NCBI RefSeq assembly: GCF_900111905.1
Contig: NZ_FOKM01000002.1
Span: forward strand, 434,001-498,000
DNA length: 64,000 nt
DNA from: Rhizobium sp. NFR07
GTDB lineage: Bacteria; Pseudomonadota; Alphaproteobacteria; Rhizobiales; Rhizobiaceae
Direction: 5' to 3'
The notes under the pieces were generated by a model, which was given only the letters and a program-made list of their open reading frames with translations, was not told the origin of the DNA and did no database searches. Each line of letters starts with the position of its first letter. Within the stretch, counting starts at the first letter, position 1. Positions 8,319 through 16,100 of the stretch are shown here, piece by piece. Made by a program: the position numbers and the translations under genes.

Positions 8319-9596
8319 TCACTGAAACACAGCGTCGGGATTGTCGAGGCTGTCGGAACCTTCGAGCTCGATCTTGCCGAGATCCAGCGATGCGATGACG
8401 CGCTCGATGGTCTTGGTCTGGTCGATCAGCCCGTCGATCGCCTTCTGCACGACCTCGTTGCCCTTCACATTGTTCTCGCCGATCATCTGGTCATAGGCCT
8501 CGACCTTCTGGGCGCGGTCCTTCATCACGGTCATGGCGGTCAGCGTCGTGTCGAGCTTGCCCTTCATCTCGGTATCGAGGGCCTTGTCCTTGGCGGTGAC
8601 GAGATCGGACAGCGACGGGCCGGTCATCTTGGTGCCGTCGGGACGGGTATACTGGCCGGTATAGGCGGACCTGATGCCGATCGCGTCGTTGAGATGCGAG
8701 GCATAGGTGTTGTCGGAGAAGCAATCATGCTCCTCTTCCGGATCATGCAGCAGAAGCCCGAGCTTCATGCGCTCGCCGGCAAGTTCGCCATAGGAGAGCG
8801 AACCCATGCCGGTCAGGATGGCGGTCAGGCCGGCCTTCGGATCGGCTTCGACATTCTTCGTCGCGTCGCCATCCGGTGCCCAAGCGGTTACCATGTCCTT
8901 GAGATCGGAGATCAGAAGGGTGGACGCGGCCTTGAGATAGGCGGCGCGGCGGTCGCAATTGCCGCCGGTGCATTTCGCCTTGTCGTAATCCGTAAAGGGG
9001 CGGTCGCCGGCGCCGGCTTCCGTTCCGTGCAGATCCTGGCCCCAGAGCAGGAATTCGATGGCGTGATAACCGGTCGCGACATTGGCCTCGATCTCGCCGG
9101 CCTCGTTGAGGCTGCGGATCGTCTCCGGCGTGATCTCGGTCAGGTCTATCGCCTCACCGTTAATCTCGATCTTCGGATTGGCGATAACATTGGCGGTATA
9201 AAGAGCGTTCTCATCGCTCTCGGTGCCATAGGAGGCATCGACATAGTCGATCAGGCCTTCGTCCAGCGGCCAGGCATTCACCTTGCCTTCCCACTCGTCG
9301 ACGATCGGGTTGCCGAAACGGTAGACTTCCGACTGCTGGTAGGGCACGCGGGCGGCGATCCAGGCAGCCTTCGCAGCCTTCAGTGACTTTTCGCTCGGCG
9401 TTGCGATCAGCGCGTCGATCGCCTTGTCGAGTTTCTCCGCCGTCGTCAGCGAATCCTCGTATTTCGCATGCGCCAGCTCGGCATAATGTTTCAGCACGGC
9501 CTGTGGCGTCGTCTCTGCGCGGGCTGGAAGTGCGGTAAAGGCCGTCGAAGCGGCAAAGAGCGCCAATGCGGCGCCGACCAGAGTTTTGCGGGTCAT
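8319..9596 (-). CDS. Imelysin-family protein (iron-regulated type)
   Basis: The ATG at 9596 follows AGGAGAGG and gives a clean signal peptide (MTRKTLVGAALALFAASTAF, cleavage after ARA), so I prefer it to the frame's upstream start. The 425-residue protein has the complete imelysin signature GYHAIEFLLWG at residues 176-186, containing GxHxxE. Conserved VYRFGNPIVD and WPLDEGLIDYVD segments also match the iron-regulated imelysin subgroup (IrpA/ICMP-like). It should sit in the periplasm or on the outer membrane and handle iron. It is the first gene of the iron-type operon, separated from the rest by palindromic repeats. A possible iron-responsive operator lies just upstream. Confidence 0.92.
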   Translation of the reverse strand: MTRKTLVGAALALFAASTAFTALPARAETTPQAVLKHYAELAHAKYEDSLTTAEKLDKAIDALIATPSEKSLKAAKAAWIAARVPYQQSEVYRFGNPIVDEWEGKVNAWPLDEGLIDYVDASYGTESDENALYTANVIANPKIEINGEAIDLTEITPETIRSLNEAGEIEANVATGYHAIEFLLWGQDLHGTEAGAGDRPFTDYDKAKCTGGNCDRRAAYLKAASTLLISDLKDMVTAWAPDGDATKNVEADPKAGLTAILTGMGSLSYGELAGERMKLGLLLHDPEEEHDCFSDNTYASHLNDAIGIRSAYTGQYTRPDGTKMTGPSLSDLVTAKDKALDTEMKGKLDTTLTAMTVMKDRAQKVEAYDQMIGENNVKGNEVVQKAIDGLIDQTKTIERVIASLDLGKIELEGSDSLDNPDAVFQ

Positions 9597-9665
9597 GTCC
9601 CTCTCCTTCGCAGCGTCGATCCCACGACGCCGCCAGAGAGATGTCTTTGCGCGAAACAAAACTAG

Positions 9666-9697
9666 TGTCAAATGTTCTAGTTTAGAACGATTTGAAG
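9666..9697 (-). promoter_or_regulatory. Candidate iron-responsive operator and -35 box for the imelysin operon
   Basis: A perfect palindrome, GTTCTA-GTT-TAGAAC, lies at 9674-9688, immediately upstream (minus sense) of TTGACA at 9666-9671. On the plus strand TTTAGAA-CGA-TTTGAAG (9681-9697) has one exact half of the Irr iron-control element pattern (TTTAGAA-N3-TTCTAAA) and a weak second half. Irr control would fit the genes, but the match is partial. Confidence 0.4.
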
Positions 9698-9723
9698 CTC
9701 TGGTTGATCGGCAATCCGAAAAA

Positions 9724-11013
9724 TCAAACCGTGCGTTGCATGCGGCAGAAAAAGAATCCGTCCGTATCGGTACTTGCGGGCGTCAGGGTAACAGTGCCTG
9801 CAGCCGTCGCGCGTGGAGAGGCTACATCCTTGCCGAAGATTTTCTGCCAGTCCGAGGCTGCAGATGTGATCGAGAAGCCCGGATTGTCGGCACAGAAGCG
9901 TTCCACCTGGCGGTCGTTCTCTTCCGGCAGCACCGAACAGGTGACGTAGAGCAGGTGACCGCCGGGCTTGACGAAGCGGGACGCCTCCGTCAGCGCGTCC
10001 TGCTGCTGCGCGATGCGTTCGTCGAGGTTTTTCTGAGTCAGCCGCCACTTGGTATCCGGGCGACGGCGCCAGGTGCCGGTGCCGGTGCAGGGCGCGTCGA
10101 CCAGAACCGCGTCGAGCTTCTCCTTCAGGGCATCGAGCTGGCGCGGGTCGTCATGGACCTGGACATTGCGGGTGCCGGCGCGGCGCAGACGCTCGATGAT
10201 CGGCGCCAGACGCTTGCGGTCGGCGTCATAGGCGTGAACCTGGCCCTTGTTGTTCATCGCGGCCGACATGGCGAGCGTCTTGCCGCCACCGCCGGCGCAG
10301 AAATCCAGAACCTGATCGTGTTCGCCCGGCTGCACCAGATCGGCCACGATCTGCGAGCCTTCGTCCTGTACCTCGAACCAGCCCTTCTGGAAGGACAGTT
10401 CGGCCGTTACGTTGGGCAGTCGCGAAGGGCCTTCACCGGCGGCGACACGAATGCCGTTCCGGGCAATCTTTGCCGGCTTGGCGCCGGCGCGTTCCAGCGC
10501 CTTCACCACCTTGTCGCGATTGGCCTTCAGCGTGTTGGCGCGCAGATCGAGCGTCGGGCGATCGGCAAGCGCCTTCGCCTCTGCCAGCCAGTCGTCGCCG
10601 AAATTGGCTTCGAACGAGGCCTGCACCCAATCCGGAATGTCGCCCTGGACATGCAGCGGCGCGTCTTCGAGATTGCGGCTGGAAAAGGCGGCGAGATTGG
10701 CATCGGTCAAGGCCGGCGGCGCAAACTTGTCGTCGGCGAACTCCGCGTCGAGCGCGTCCTTCGAGAAACCCCATTGCCGCAGGAGAACCGCATAGGCGAG
10801 AGCCGTCGCGCTGTCGTCATCCATCAGCCATGCATGGGAAAGCCGCATGCGCAACGCGTCGTAGACGATGTTGCCGATGGCCGCCCGGTCGCCGGAACCG
10901 GCGAAACGATGGGAAAGGCCCCAGTCCTTCAGTGCATCCGCCACCGGGCGTTTGCGCGCTTCGATATCCGCCAGAACTTCAATCGCTCCGGCTACTCGCC
11001 CGCCCAGTCGCAT
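9724..11013 (-). CDS. rsmB: RsmB/NOP-type rRNA (cytosine-5) methyltransferase
   Basis: This cytosolic SAM-dependent enzyme is predicted to make m5C in 16S rRNA, with RsmB (C967) the likeliest assignment. The 429 residues contain an N-terminal NusB-like/RNA-binding part and a Rossmann domain with motif I FCAGGGGKTLAMS. The catalytic cysteines lie in VDAPCTGTGTWRRRP (motif IV) and VTCSVLPEEN (motif VI), both essential in this family. The start MRLGGRVAGAIEVLADIE is the expected N-terminus. It lies 84 bases downstream of rlpA on the same strand. RsmF-type specificity cannot be excluded by reading. Confidence 0.9.
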   Translation of the reverse strand: MRLGGRVAGAIEVLADIEARKRPVADALKDWGLSHRFAGSGDRAAIGNIVYDALRMRLSHAWLMDDDSATALAYAVLLRQWGFSKDALDAEFADDKFAPPALTDANLAAFSSRNLEDAPLHVQGDIPDWVQASFEANFGDDWLAEAKALADRPTLDLRANTLKANRDKVVKALERAGAKPAKIARNGIRVAAGEGPSRLPNVTAELSFQKGWFEVQDEGSQIVADLVQPGEHDQVLDFCAGGGGKTLAMSAAMNNKGQVHAYDADRKRLAPIIERLRRAGTRNVQVHDDPRQLDALKEKLDAVLVDAPCTGTGTWRRRPDTKWRLTQKNLDERIAQQQDALTEASRFVKPGGHLLYVTCSVLPEENDRQVERFCADNPGFSITSAASDWQKIFGKDVASPRATAAGTVTLTPASTDTDGFFFCRMQRTV

Positions 11014-11097
11014 GTCACTCTCCGTCTCGGTTGAACCCGTATGGAGCGGGTCGTAACCGCGATCGGGCAGAAGGGCAAGAGCAGAGGCGAACTTGCC

Positions 11098-11508
11098 TTA
11101 GCCGTCGACCTTCTTCAGGCCCTTGCCGGCGATCTTCTGGCCGCCTGCATCGACGATCTGGAAACAGACCTGTGCGGTGCCGGAAGAAACCATGCCGATA
11201 TTGGCGGCGGCAGCCTTGGAAACGTCGATGACGCGTCCACGGATGAAGGGGCCACGATCGTTGATGCGTACGATGACGCTTTTGCCGTTGCGCTTGTTTG
11301 TCACCAGAACCTTGGTGCCGAAAGGCAGCGAGCGGTGGGCAGCGGTCAGCTTGGCCGGATTCATTCTCTCACCAGAAGCGGTCTTGGAGGTGAGAGCGTA
11401 CCAGGATGCGTGTCCGCACCCGGGCGCAGCATTGGCCTGCGCGGAGCCGAGAAGTGCAAAAGCAGCAATGGCGGCCGCGGCGGCAGTCGAGCGTCGAATT
11501 TTTTTCAC
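11098..11508 (-). CDS. rlpA: RlpA-like septal ring lytic transglycosylase family protein
   Basis: I choose the GTG at 11508 because the residues it starts (VKKIRRSTAAAAAIAAFALL) form a good signal peptide ending at about ANA, whereas the frame's upstream ATG at 11550 would add a polar stretch. The mature part is a short double-psi beta-barrel: CGHASWYALTSKTASGERMN, then AAHRSLPFGTKVLVTN and VIVRINDRGPFIRGRVIDVS, with the conserved RINDRGPF motif. There is no SPOR domain, so it is a minimal RlpA. RlpA proteins cut denuded glycan strands in the cell wall. The leader upstream is long and hairpin-rich. Confidence 0.85.
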   Translation of the reverse strand: MKKIRRSTAAAAAIAAFALLGSAQANAAPGCGHASWYALTSKTASGERMNPAKLTAAHRSLPFGTKVLVTNKRNGKSVIVRINDRGPFIRGRVIDVSKAAAANIGMVSSGTAQVCFQIVDAGGQKIAGKGLKKVDG

Positions 11509-11594
11509 GTCGGTCGTCCCCGTCGAAATGTCCCTGCACGTTGCGTGCACTTGGCTTAGGCGAGGCGAAAAATGGCGAAAAAGTGGGATTCTTT

Positions 11595-11628
11595 ATCACG
11601 GAATGTTAATGACAGTAACATTCGTGAT
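11595..11628. promoter_or_regulatory. Hairpin with 13-bp stem in the rlpA leader
   Basis: ATCACGGAATGTTA (11595-11608) faces TAACATTCGTGAT (11616-11628) across a 7-base loop, with one bulged G. No U-run follows on either strand, so it is not a classical terminator. A protein-binding palindrome or RNA structure is possible. Confidence 0.6.
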
Positions 11629-11775
11629 TAGATTGCTATCGATGTTTTTAACGAGCCGGCTAACCGATATTGGAATAAAACCTTAGGAATCAGTCAGTAA
11701 GAGAAAATCAGTTTCAGCTGAATCACGCGCAGCCATTCGTTCACAAAAATGGACGAAAAAAATTTGTCGCCGGAC

Positions 11776-11820
11776 GAGGCTTTCTGCCTAAATTGGACAA
11801 TTTCTGAGGCGGAAAGCCTC
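11776..11820. promoter_or_regulatory. Two-tier hairpin near the SDR gene stop
   Basis: GAGGCTTTCTGCCT (11776-11789) pairs with AGGCGGAAAGCCTC (11807-11820) with one mismatch. Inside it AAATTG-GA-CAATTT (11790-11803) forms a second stem. The 45-base structure lies 70 bases past the SDR gene stop and might end that transcript without a strong U-run, or be part of a small RNA. Confidence 0.6.
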
Positions 11821-11889
11821 ACTTATTAAGAAATATTAACCTGAAGATGGCCTCGGGATGGAAATTTCAACCGTTTCAAAGGGAGAGTT

Positions 11890-12816
11890 TCAGCCCCGCC
11901 AGACGTCGTCCGACCACATCTGGGCGAGCGATTTCCGGTAATTCGGGAAACGGAATTCGAAGCCCAGCGCCCGCATCTTTTCATTCGAGACACGCTTATT
12001 GGCGCCATAGAAGGAGCGCGCCATCGGCGTCATCTCGGCGGTGTCGAAATCGAGTTCCGGCGGCGGCTCGACGCCCATCAGGCGGGCGGCTTCGACGATG
12101 ACGTCCTGGGGCGGACAGGGCTCGTCGTCGGTGACATTATATATGCCGTCGAGTTTCCGCTGTGCGAGGAACAGGGTGGCCGCGCCGATATCCTCGACAC
12201 GGATGCGGTTGAACACCTGATCTCTCTTTATGATACGGCGCGCCGTGCCACGGTCGAGATTGACAAAGGCATTGCGGCCCGGACCATAGATGCCGGAAAG
12301 GCGAAGCGCCGCAACCGGCACGCCGGCGGCGCGACCTTGCTCTGCCCATGCCTCTTCGGTGTCGACCCTCTCAATCGACCGACCGAGGATCGGGCTGCCG
12401 GGCGTTTCCTCCGTCACCCAACCGCCGCCATGATCGCCATAGACGCCGACGGTCGACAGGTATCCGATCCATTGGAGCTTCGGGCAGATGGCCTTTAGCT
12501 GCCCCGAAAGGAGTTTTAGCAACGGGTCGCCATCCTGGTCGCCTGCTGGCGTTTTGGAGGCCGGGTGAGAGAGCTTCTGGCTCTTCACCTTCGTCGGCGG
12601 TATCGACTGGACGAGATGGGTGACATCTTTCAGCGCGGCCGTCAGGTCGTCGCCGAAACTGCTGCCGTCGAAGATAAGCGGCTTTATATCATGGGCGGCG
12701 AGAGCCTCGGCGCTCTCCGGGCTGCGCACCGTGCCGGAGACGGAAAAACCGTCTGCCGCGAAAGTCTTCGCGATCGCCTTGCCCGAATAACCGCATCCGA
12801 AGATCATCACCGTCAT
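11890..12816 (-). CDS. NAD(P)-dependent SDR/epimerase family protein (YeeZ-like)
   Basis: The ATG at 12816 overlaps the queG stop (TGATG) and starts directly at the nucleotide-binding strand MTVMIFGCGYSGKAIAKTF, so I take it instead of the open frame's far upstream start; this gives 308 residues. The Rossmann glycine motif GCGYSG, YLSTVGVYGDHGG and the LRLSGIYGPGRN segment mark an extended short-chain dehydrogenase/epimerase, but the usual YxxxK pair is not obvious. This SDR subgroup is often found beside queG or GST genes in rhizobia. The substrate is unknown. It is probably cotranscribed with queG and the GST. Confidence 0.85.
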   Translation of the reverse strand: MTVMIFGCGYSGKAIAKTFAADGFSVSGTVRSPESAEALAAHDIKPLIFDGSSFGDDLTAALKDVTHLVQSIPPTKVKSQKLSHPASKTPAGDQDGDPLLKLLSGQLKAICPKLQWIGYLSTVGVYGDHGGGWVTEETPGSPILGRSIERVDTEEAWAEQGRAAGVPVAALRLSGIYGPGRNAFVNLDRGTARRIIKRDQVFNRIRVEDIGAATLFLAQRKLDGIYNVTDDEPCPPQDVIVEAARLMGVEPPPELDFDTAEMTPMARSFYGANKRVSNEKMRALGFEFRFPNYRKSLAQMWSDDVWRG

Positions 12817-13991
12817 CAGTCCACTCCTGCCATCTGCCACTCGCGCCGAACCTCGGCATCGTCTTCCGTGCTTCGCGCCAGCGCAAAGTTGGCGAAAGCA
12901 TCGTCGTCCATCAGCCGCCTCAATGCCCATATGGCCATTCCGCGCACGACGGGCGAGGGATCGCCGGCCAGGACGCGACATTGCGGTATGAACTGCGTAT
13001 CGGCGGAGTTGCCGGCCGCGATCAGCACGTTGCGCACGAATCTGTCACGCCCGATGCGTTTCACCGGCGAACCGGAAAAGAAGCTGCGGAAAGCCGGATC
13101 GTCCAGCGTCAGCAGAAATTCGATCGATGGCTCCTTCATGTCCTCGCGGGCCTTGAGCTTCATCTCGGACGAGCTCGCCGCGAACTTGTTCCACGGACAG
13201 GCGGAAAGGCAATCGTCGCAGCCATAGATGCGGTTGCCGATCAGCGGCCGGAATTCCAGGTCGATCGGCCCCTTGTGCTCGATCGTCAGGTAGGAAATGC
13301 AGCGACGCGCGTCGAGCCGGTAAGGTGCCGGAAAGGCGGCTGTCGGGCAGGCGTCGAGACAGGCGCGACAGGAGCCGCAATGATCTTTCTCGGGCTCATC
13401 GATCAGAAGATCGGCCGTGGTGAACATGCTGCCGAGAAAGAGCCAGGAGCCGTGGGTGCGGCTGACGAGATTGGTATGCTTGCCCTGCCAGCCGAGCCCG
13501 GCAGCTTCCGCCAGCGGCTTTTCCATCACCGGCGCGGTGTCGACGAAGACCTTGACGTCCTCGCCGGCGCGGGCGGCAAAGCGCGTGGCGATCTCCTTCA
13601 ATCGTCCCTTGATGACGTCGTGATAGTCGCGATTGCGGGCATAGACGGAGATTGCAGCCTTGTCCGTCATCGACTGGAGATAGCGCGGGTCTTCGTCCGG
13701 CCCGTAATTAAGGCCGAACATCACGATCGAGCGCACGTCGCTCCACAGCACTTTCGGATCGGCCCGGCGCTCCTGTGTTTCCGCCATCCACTCCATCGTG
13801 CCGTGATGGCTGTCGTCGAGAAACACGCCGAGCCTTTCCGGCGCGCGCGGAATGCTGTCGGGCAGGGTGATGCGACAGAGATCGAAACCCTGCGCCGATG
13901 CTTCTTCGCGGATGAAGGCGGTCAGCTTCTGCCGCCGGCGAAGCGCCTTGTCGTCGACAGGTGTTGCGGGGCTAGAAATCGAGGTCCGCAT
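12816..13991 (-). CDS. queG: Epoxyqueuosine reductase
   Basis: QueG carries out the last step of queuosine tRNA modification, reducing epoxyqueuosine with a cobalamin and two [4Fe-4S] clusters. The 391-residue protein has two ferredoxin-type clusters: CGSCRACLDACPTAAF, and GCDDCLSACPWNKFA with its partner cysteine. The cobalamin-domain segment GWQGKHTNLVSRTHGSW lies upstream of them, and a HEAT-like C-terminus contains SPVVRGMAIWALRRLM. Length is normal. The start overlaps the end of the GST gene by 20 bases and the stop touches the SDR start, so three genes form a tight operon. Confidence 0.96.
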   Translation of the reverse strand: MRTSISSPATPVDDKALRRRQKLTAFIREEASAQGFDLCRITLPDSIPRAPERLGVFLDDSHHGTMEWMAETQERRADPKVLWSDVRSIVMFGLNYGPDEDPRYLQSMTDKAAISVYARNRDYHDVIKGRLKEIATRFAARAGEDVKVFVDTAPVMEKPLAEAAGLGWQGKHTNLVSRTHGSWLFLGSMFTTADLLIDEPEKDHCGSCRACLDACPTAAFPAPYRLDARRCISYLTIEHKGPIDLEFRPLIGNRIYGCDDCLSACPWNKFAASSSEMKLKAREDMKEPSIEFLLTLDDPAFRSFFSGSPVKRIGRDRFVRNVLIAAGNSADTQFIPQCRVLAGDPSPVVRGMAIWALRRLMDDDAFANFALARSTEDDAEVRREWQMAGVD

Positions 13992-14664
13992 AATGGGAGA
14001 CCGGGGTGACGCCGCGAATGCGCTCCGCGAGCATGGGGCGGAAGGAAGGCCGCGACTTCAGTCGCTGGTACCAGTCCTTGGCGATGGGAAATTCCGACCA
14101 CTCGATCTCGCCGAGATAGTCGAGGACCGAAATCGAGGCGGCTGCCGCAAGATCGGCATAGCTCAACCGCTCGCCGGCAAGCCATTGGCGAGAGCCGGCA
14201 AGCCAGGAGAGATACTTCATGTGCTGGCGGATATTGGCGCGCGAGGTGCGCAGCACCTTGGAATCCGGCGCGCCGCCGCCCTGTGCCGCGGTCATCTGCA
14301 GCTTGTAGACCCGCTCGCGGGTGAGCGGCCGGGTGACATCCTGCTCCATCTTCTGCAGGAACCATTCGGTCAGTCGACGGATTTCGGCGCGCTGCCATGG
14401 GTCTTCGGCGAGCAGCCGACGATCACGCTTCAGCACGCCATGGGTCTCGTCGAGAAATTCCAGAAGGACGGATGGGCCGCAGAGAACCCGCATGGTGTCG
14501 TCGACATAGACCGGAAGCGTCGCCGCCGGATTGAGGCTGAGGAACTCGCGACGCTTTTCCCAGGGCTGTTCCTCGACCAATTCCGCCTGGAATCCATATT
14601 CCGCCAAAATCAGGCGTACAAATCGCGAGGCGGACGACATGGGGTGATGATATAGGGTGGGCAT
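13972..14664 (-). CDS. Glutathione S-transferase family protein
   Basis: The 230-residue protein begins with a thioredoxin-like GST N-domain: LYHHPMSSASRFVRLILAEYG, where the SSASR serine is the likely glutathione-activating residue, and NPAATLPVYVDD containing the cis-proline. The helical C-domain follows, with the typical LSYADLAAAASISVLDYLG. It may conjugate or reduce small electrophiles in the cytosol; the substrate is unknown. It is the first gene of the GST-queG-SDR run, overlapping queG by 20 bases. Confidence 0.9.
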   Translation of the reverse strand: MPTLYHHPMSSASRFVRLILAEYGFQAELVEEQPWEKRREFLSLNPAATLPVYVDDTMRVLCGPSVLLEFLDETHGVLKRDRRLLAEDPWQRAEIRRLTEWFLQKMEQDVTRPLTRERVYKLQMTAAQGGGAPDSKVLRTSRANIRQHMKYLSWLAGSRQWLAGERLSYADLAAAASISVLDYLGEIEWSEFPIAKDWYQRLKSRPSFRPMLAERIRGVTPVSHYADLDF

Positions 14665-14847
14665 CGGGGCTTAAGCTTCGGTCGAATTGTAAAGGAGTGA
14701 CATGGCTGCGTCGCGCGCCCGCCTGACATATGTCAGCTATATGGATTTGGTAGGGCCAACACAAGCAAGGGGTCGTAATCTCCCAAGCCTGCATTTCCCA
14801 AGTCTGCTGCAAACTGCCGTTATTTTCTCAGCAAAGGATTAAGAAGA

Positions 14848-15651
14848 GTGGATCAACCGATCATCAGCGCCCTCGTGCTTGGCATCATCGAGGGGCTCAC
14901 GGAATTCTTGCCCGTCTCCTCGACCGCGCATGTTCTCCTCGCCGGTCATTTTCTCGGCTTCAATTCCCCGGGTAACACTTTCGCCGTGTTGATCCAGCTT
15001 GGCGCCATCCTGGCAATCCTTCTTGTCTATGCCCAGAAGCTCATCTCGATAGCCCTGACGATCCCGACGAGTGCCGAGTCGCGCCGTTTCGTTCTCGTCA
15101 TTCTCGCGGGCTTTCTGCCGGCGGCAATCATCGGCGCGCTGGCCCATGACTTCATTAAGACGGTCCTGTTCGAGACGCCGATCCTGATCTGCGTCATGCT
15201 GATCGTCGGCGGTTTCATCCTGCTCGCCGTCGACCGGATGAAGCTCGAGCCGAAATACCATGACGTGATGGAGTATCCGTTGTCGCTTGCCATCAAGATT
15301 GGGTTCTGCCAGTGCGTGGCGATGATCCCGGGCACGTCCCGTTCCGGCGCCACCATCGTCGGTGCGCTTCTGCTCGGCGCCGACAAGCGTTCCGCAGCCG
15401 AGTTCTCCTTCTTCCTCGCCATGCCGACCATGGTCGGTGCCTTCACGCTCGATCTGGTCAAGAACCGCGATCTTCTGACCTTCGACGATGGCGCGCTCAT
15501 CGCTGTCGGCTTCGTCGCGTCTTTCGTGACTGCGATCTTCGTCGTCCGTTCGCTCTTGAATTTCGTGTCGAGCCGCGGTTACGCGCCCTTCGCCTACTGG
15601 CGCATCATCGTTGGCGCGATCGGTCTGGTCGCCCTGCTCGCGGGCGCCTGA
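14848..15651 (+). CDS. uppP: Undecaprenyl-diphosphate phosphatase
   Basis: UppP (BacA) dephosphorylates undecaprenyl pyrophosphate at the inner membrane to recycle the lipid carrier for peptidoglycan. The 267-residue protein is hydrophobic throughout with about eight helices. The two family motifs are complete: [14 protein letters not shown] (residues about 12-25) and [17 protein letters not shown] with the catalytic arginine. It starts with GTG at 14848, after AAAGGATTAAGAAGA. It is a single-gene unit: the upstream GST is divergent, and a strong two-way terminator follows. Confidence 0.97.
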   Translation: MDQPIISALVLGIIEGLTEFLPVSSTAHVLLAGHFLGFNSPGNTFAVLIQLGAILAILLVYAQKLISIALTIPTSAESRRFVLVILAGFLPAAIIGALAHDFIKTVLFETPILICVMLIVGGFILLAVDRMKLEPKYHDVMEYPLSLAIKIGFCQCVAMIPGTSRSGATIVGALLLGADKRSAAEFSFFLAMPTMVGAFTLDLVKNRDLLTFDDGALIAVGFVASFVTAIFVVRSLLNFVSSRGYAPFAYWRIIVGAIGLVALLAGA

Positions 15652-15685
15652 TATCCGTTGGAACGGATACTCGAAGACAAAGAAA

Positions 15686-15707
15686 AAGGCGGCTGAAAGG
15701 CCGCCTT
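15686..15707. terminator. Bidirectional rho-independent terminator
   Basis: AAGGCGGC (15686-15693) pairs perfectly with GCCGCCTT (15700-15707) over a TGAAAG loop. A T-run follows on the plus strand (CATTTTTAG) and another on the minus strand (TTTTTCTTT). It sits between the convergent uppP gene and the small exported protein gene and can serve both. Confidence 0.85.
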
Positions 15708-15713
15708 ACATTT

Positions 15714-15866
15714 TTAGTGGGGGATCGCAGCCGTGCTGCAGGGATCGACACCATAGGCCGGTGCGCAATCCGACTTGCCGCCGGCGGCGGTCTGCGGAGC
15801 CATGAACGAGCCTGCCAGAATAACGAGTGCTGCACACGCAAAGAAAAGGGCGATAGGCTTGCCCAT
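15714..15866 (-). CDS. Very small exported protein
   Basis: The ATG at 15866 follows AAAGGCGTCTCC and encodes 50 residues. The first 20, MGKPIALFFACAALVILAGS, form a signal peptide or lipoprotein-like signal, although no clear lipobox is present. The mature end is short and holds two cysteines (KSDCAPAYGVDPCSTAAIPH) that could form a disulfide. An upstream in-frame start at 15908 lacks a better ribosome site. It is a monocistron ended by the shared terminator. Small secreted proteins of this kind are common in Rhizobiaceae; no function is known. Confidence 0.65.
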   Translation of the reverse strand: MGKPIALFFACAALVILAGSFMAPQTAAGGKSDCAPAYGVDPCSTAAIPH

Positions 15867-16054
15867 GGAGACGCCTTTCGAAACACAATGATTGTCGAGA
15901 CAAACCAATCTCGTGCGATCGATTTATTGGCCGTCCCGAATGAATTCAATATCGGTTTTTGCTAAACCCGGGGTTAACGCGCAGAGGTGAAAGACTGCGT
16001 CCTTTGTGCCACATCGGTGGGGCGGGAAGATGCCTAATCCGCGTGCTTCAAAAC

Positions 16055-16079
16055 CTCCTGCCCAACGGGTGGGCAGGAG
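16055..16079 (-). terminator. Rho-independent terminator of the NDUFA9-like gene
   Basis: CTCCTGCCCA (16055-16064) pairs perfectly with TGGGCAGGAG (16070-16079). Read on the minus strand, the stem is followed by GTTTTG. It lies 21 bases after the stop of the gene at 16101-17081. Confidence 0.75.
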
Positions 16080-16100
16080 TGTCTTCGTTAAAAGCTGTTT

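Larger units (their letters stand above)
11509..11889 (-). other. Long AT-rich leader/intergenic region upstream of rlpA
   Basis: The 381 bases between the SDR gene stop and rlpA hold no credible gene. The stretch is distinctly AT-richer than its neighbours and contains two strong hairpins (11595-11628 and 11776-11820), neither followed by a T-run on either strand. It could contain the rlpA promoter and a structured 5' leader, or an unannotated small RNA. Confidence 0.6.
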
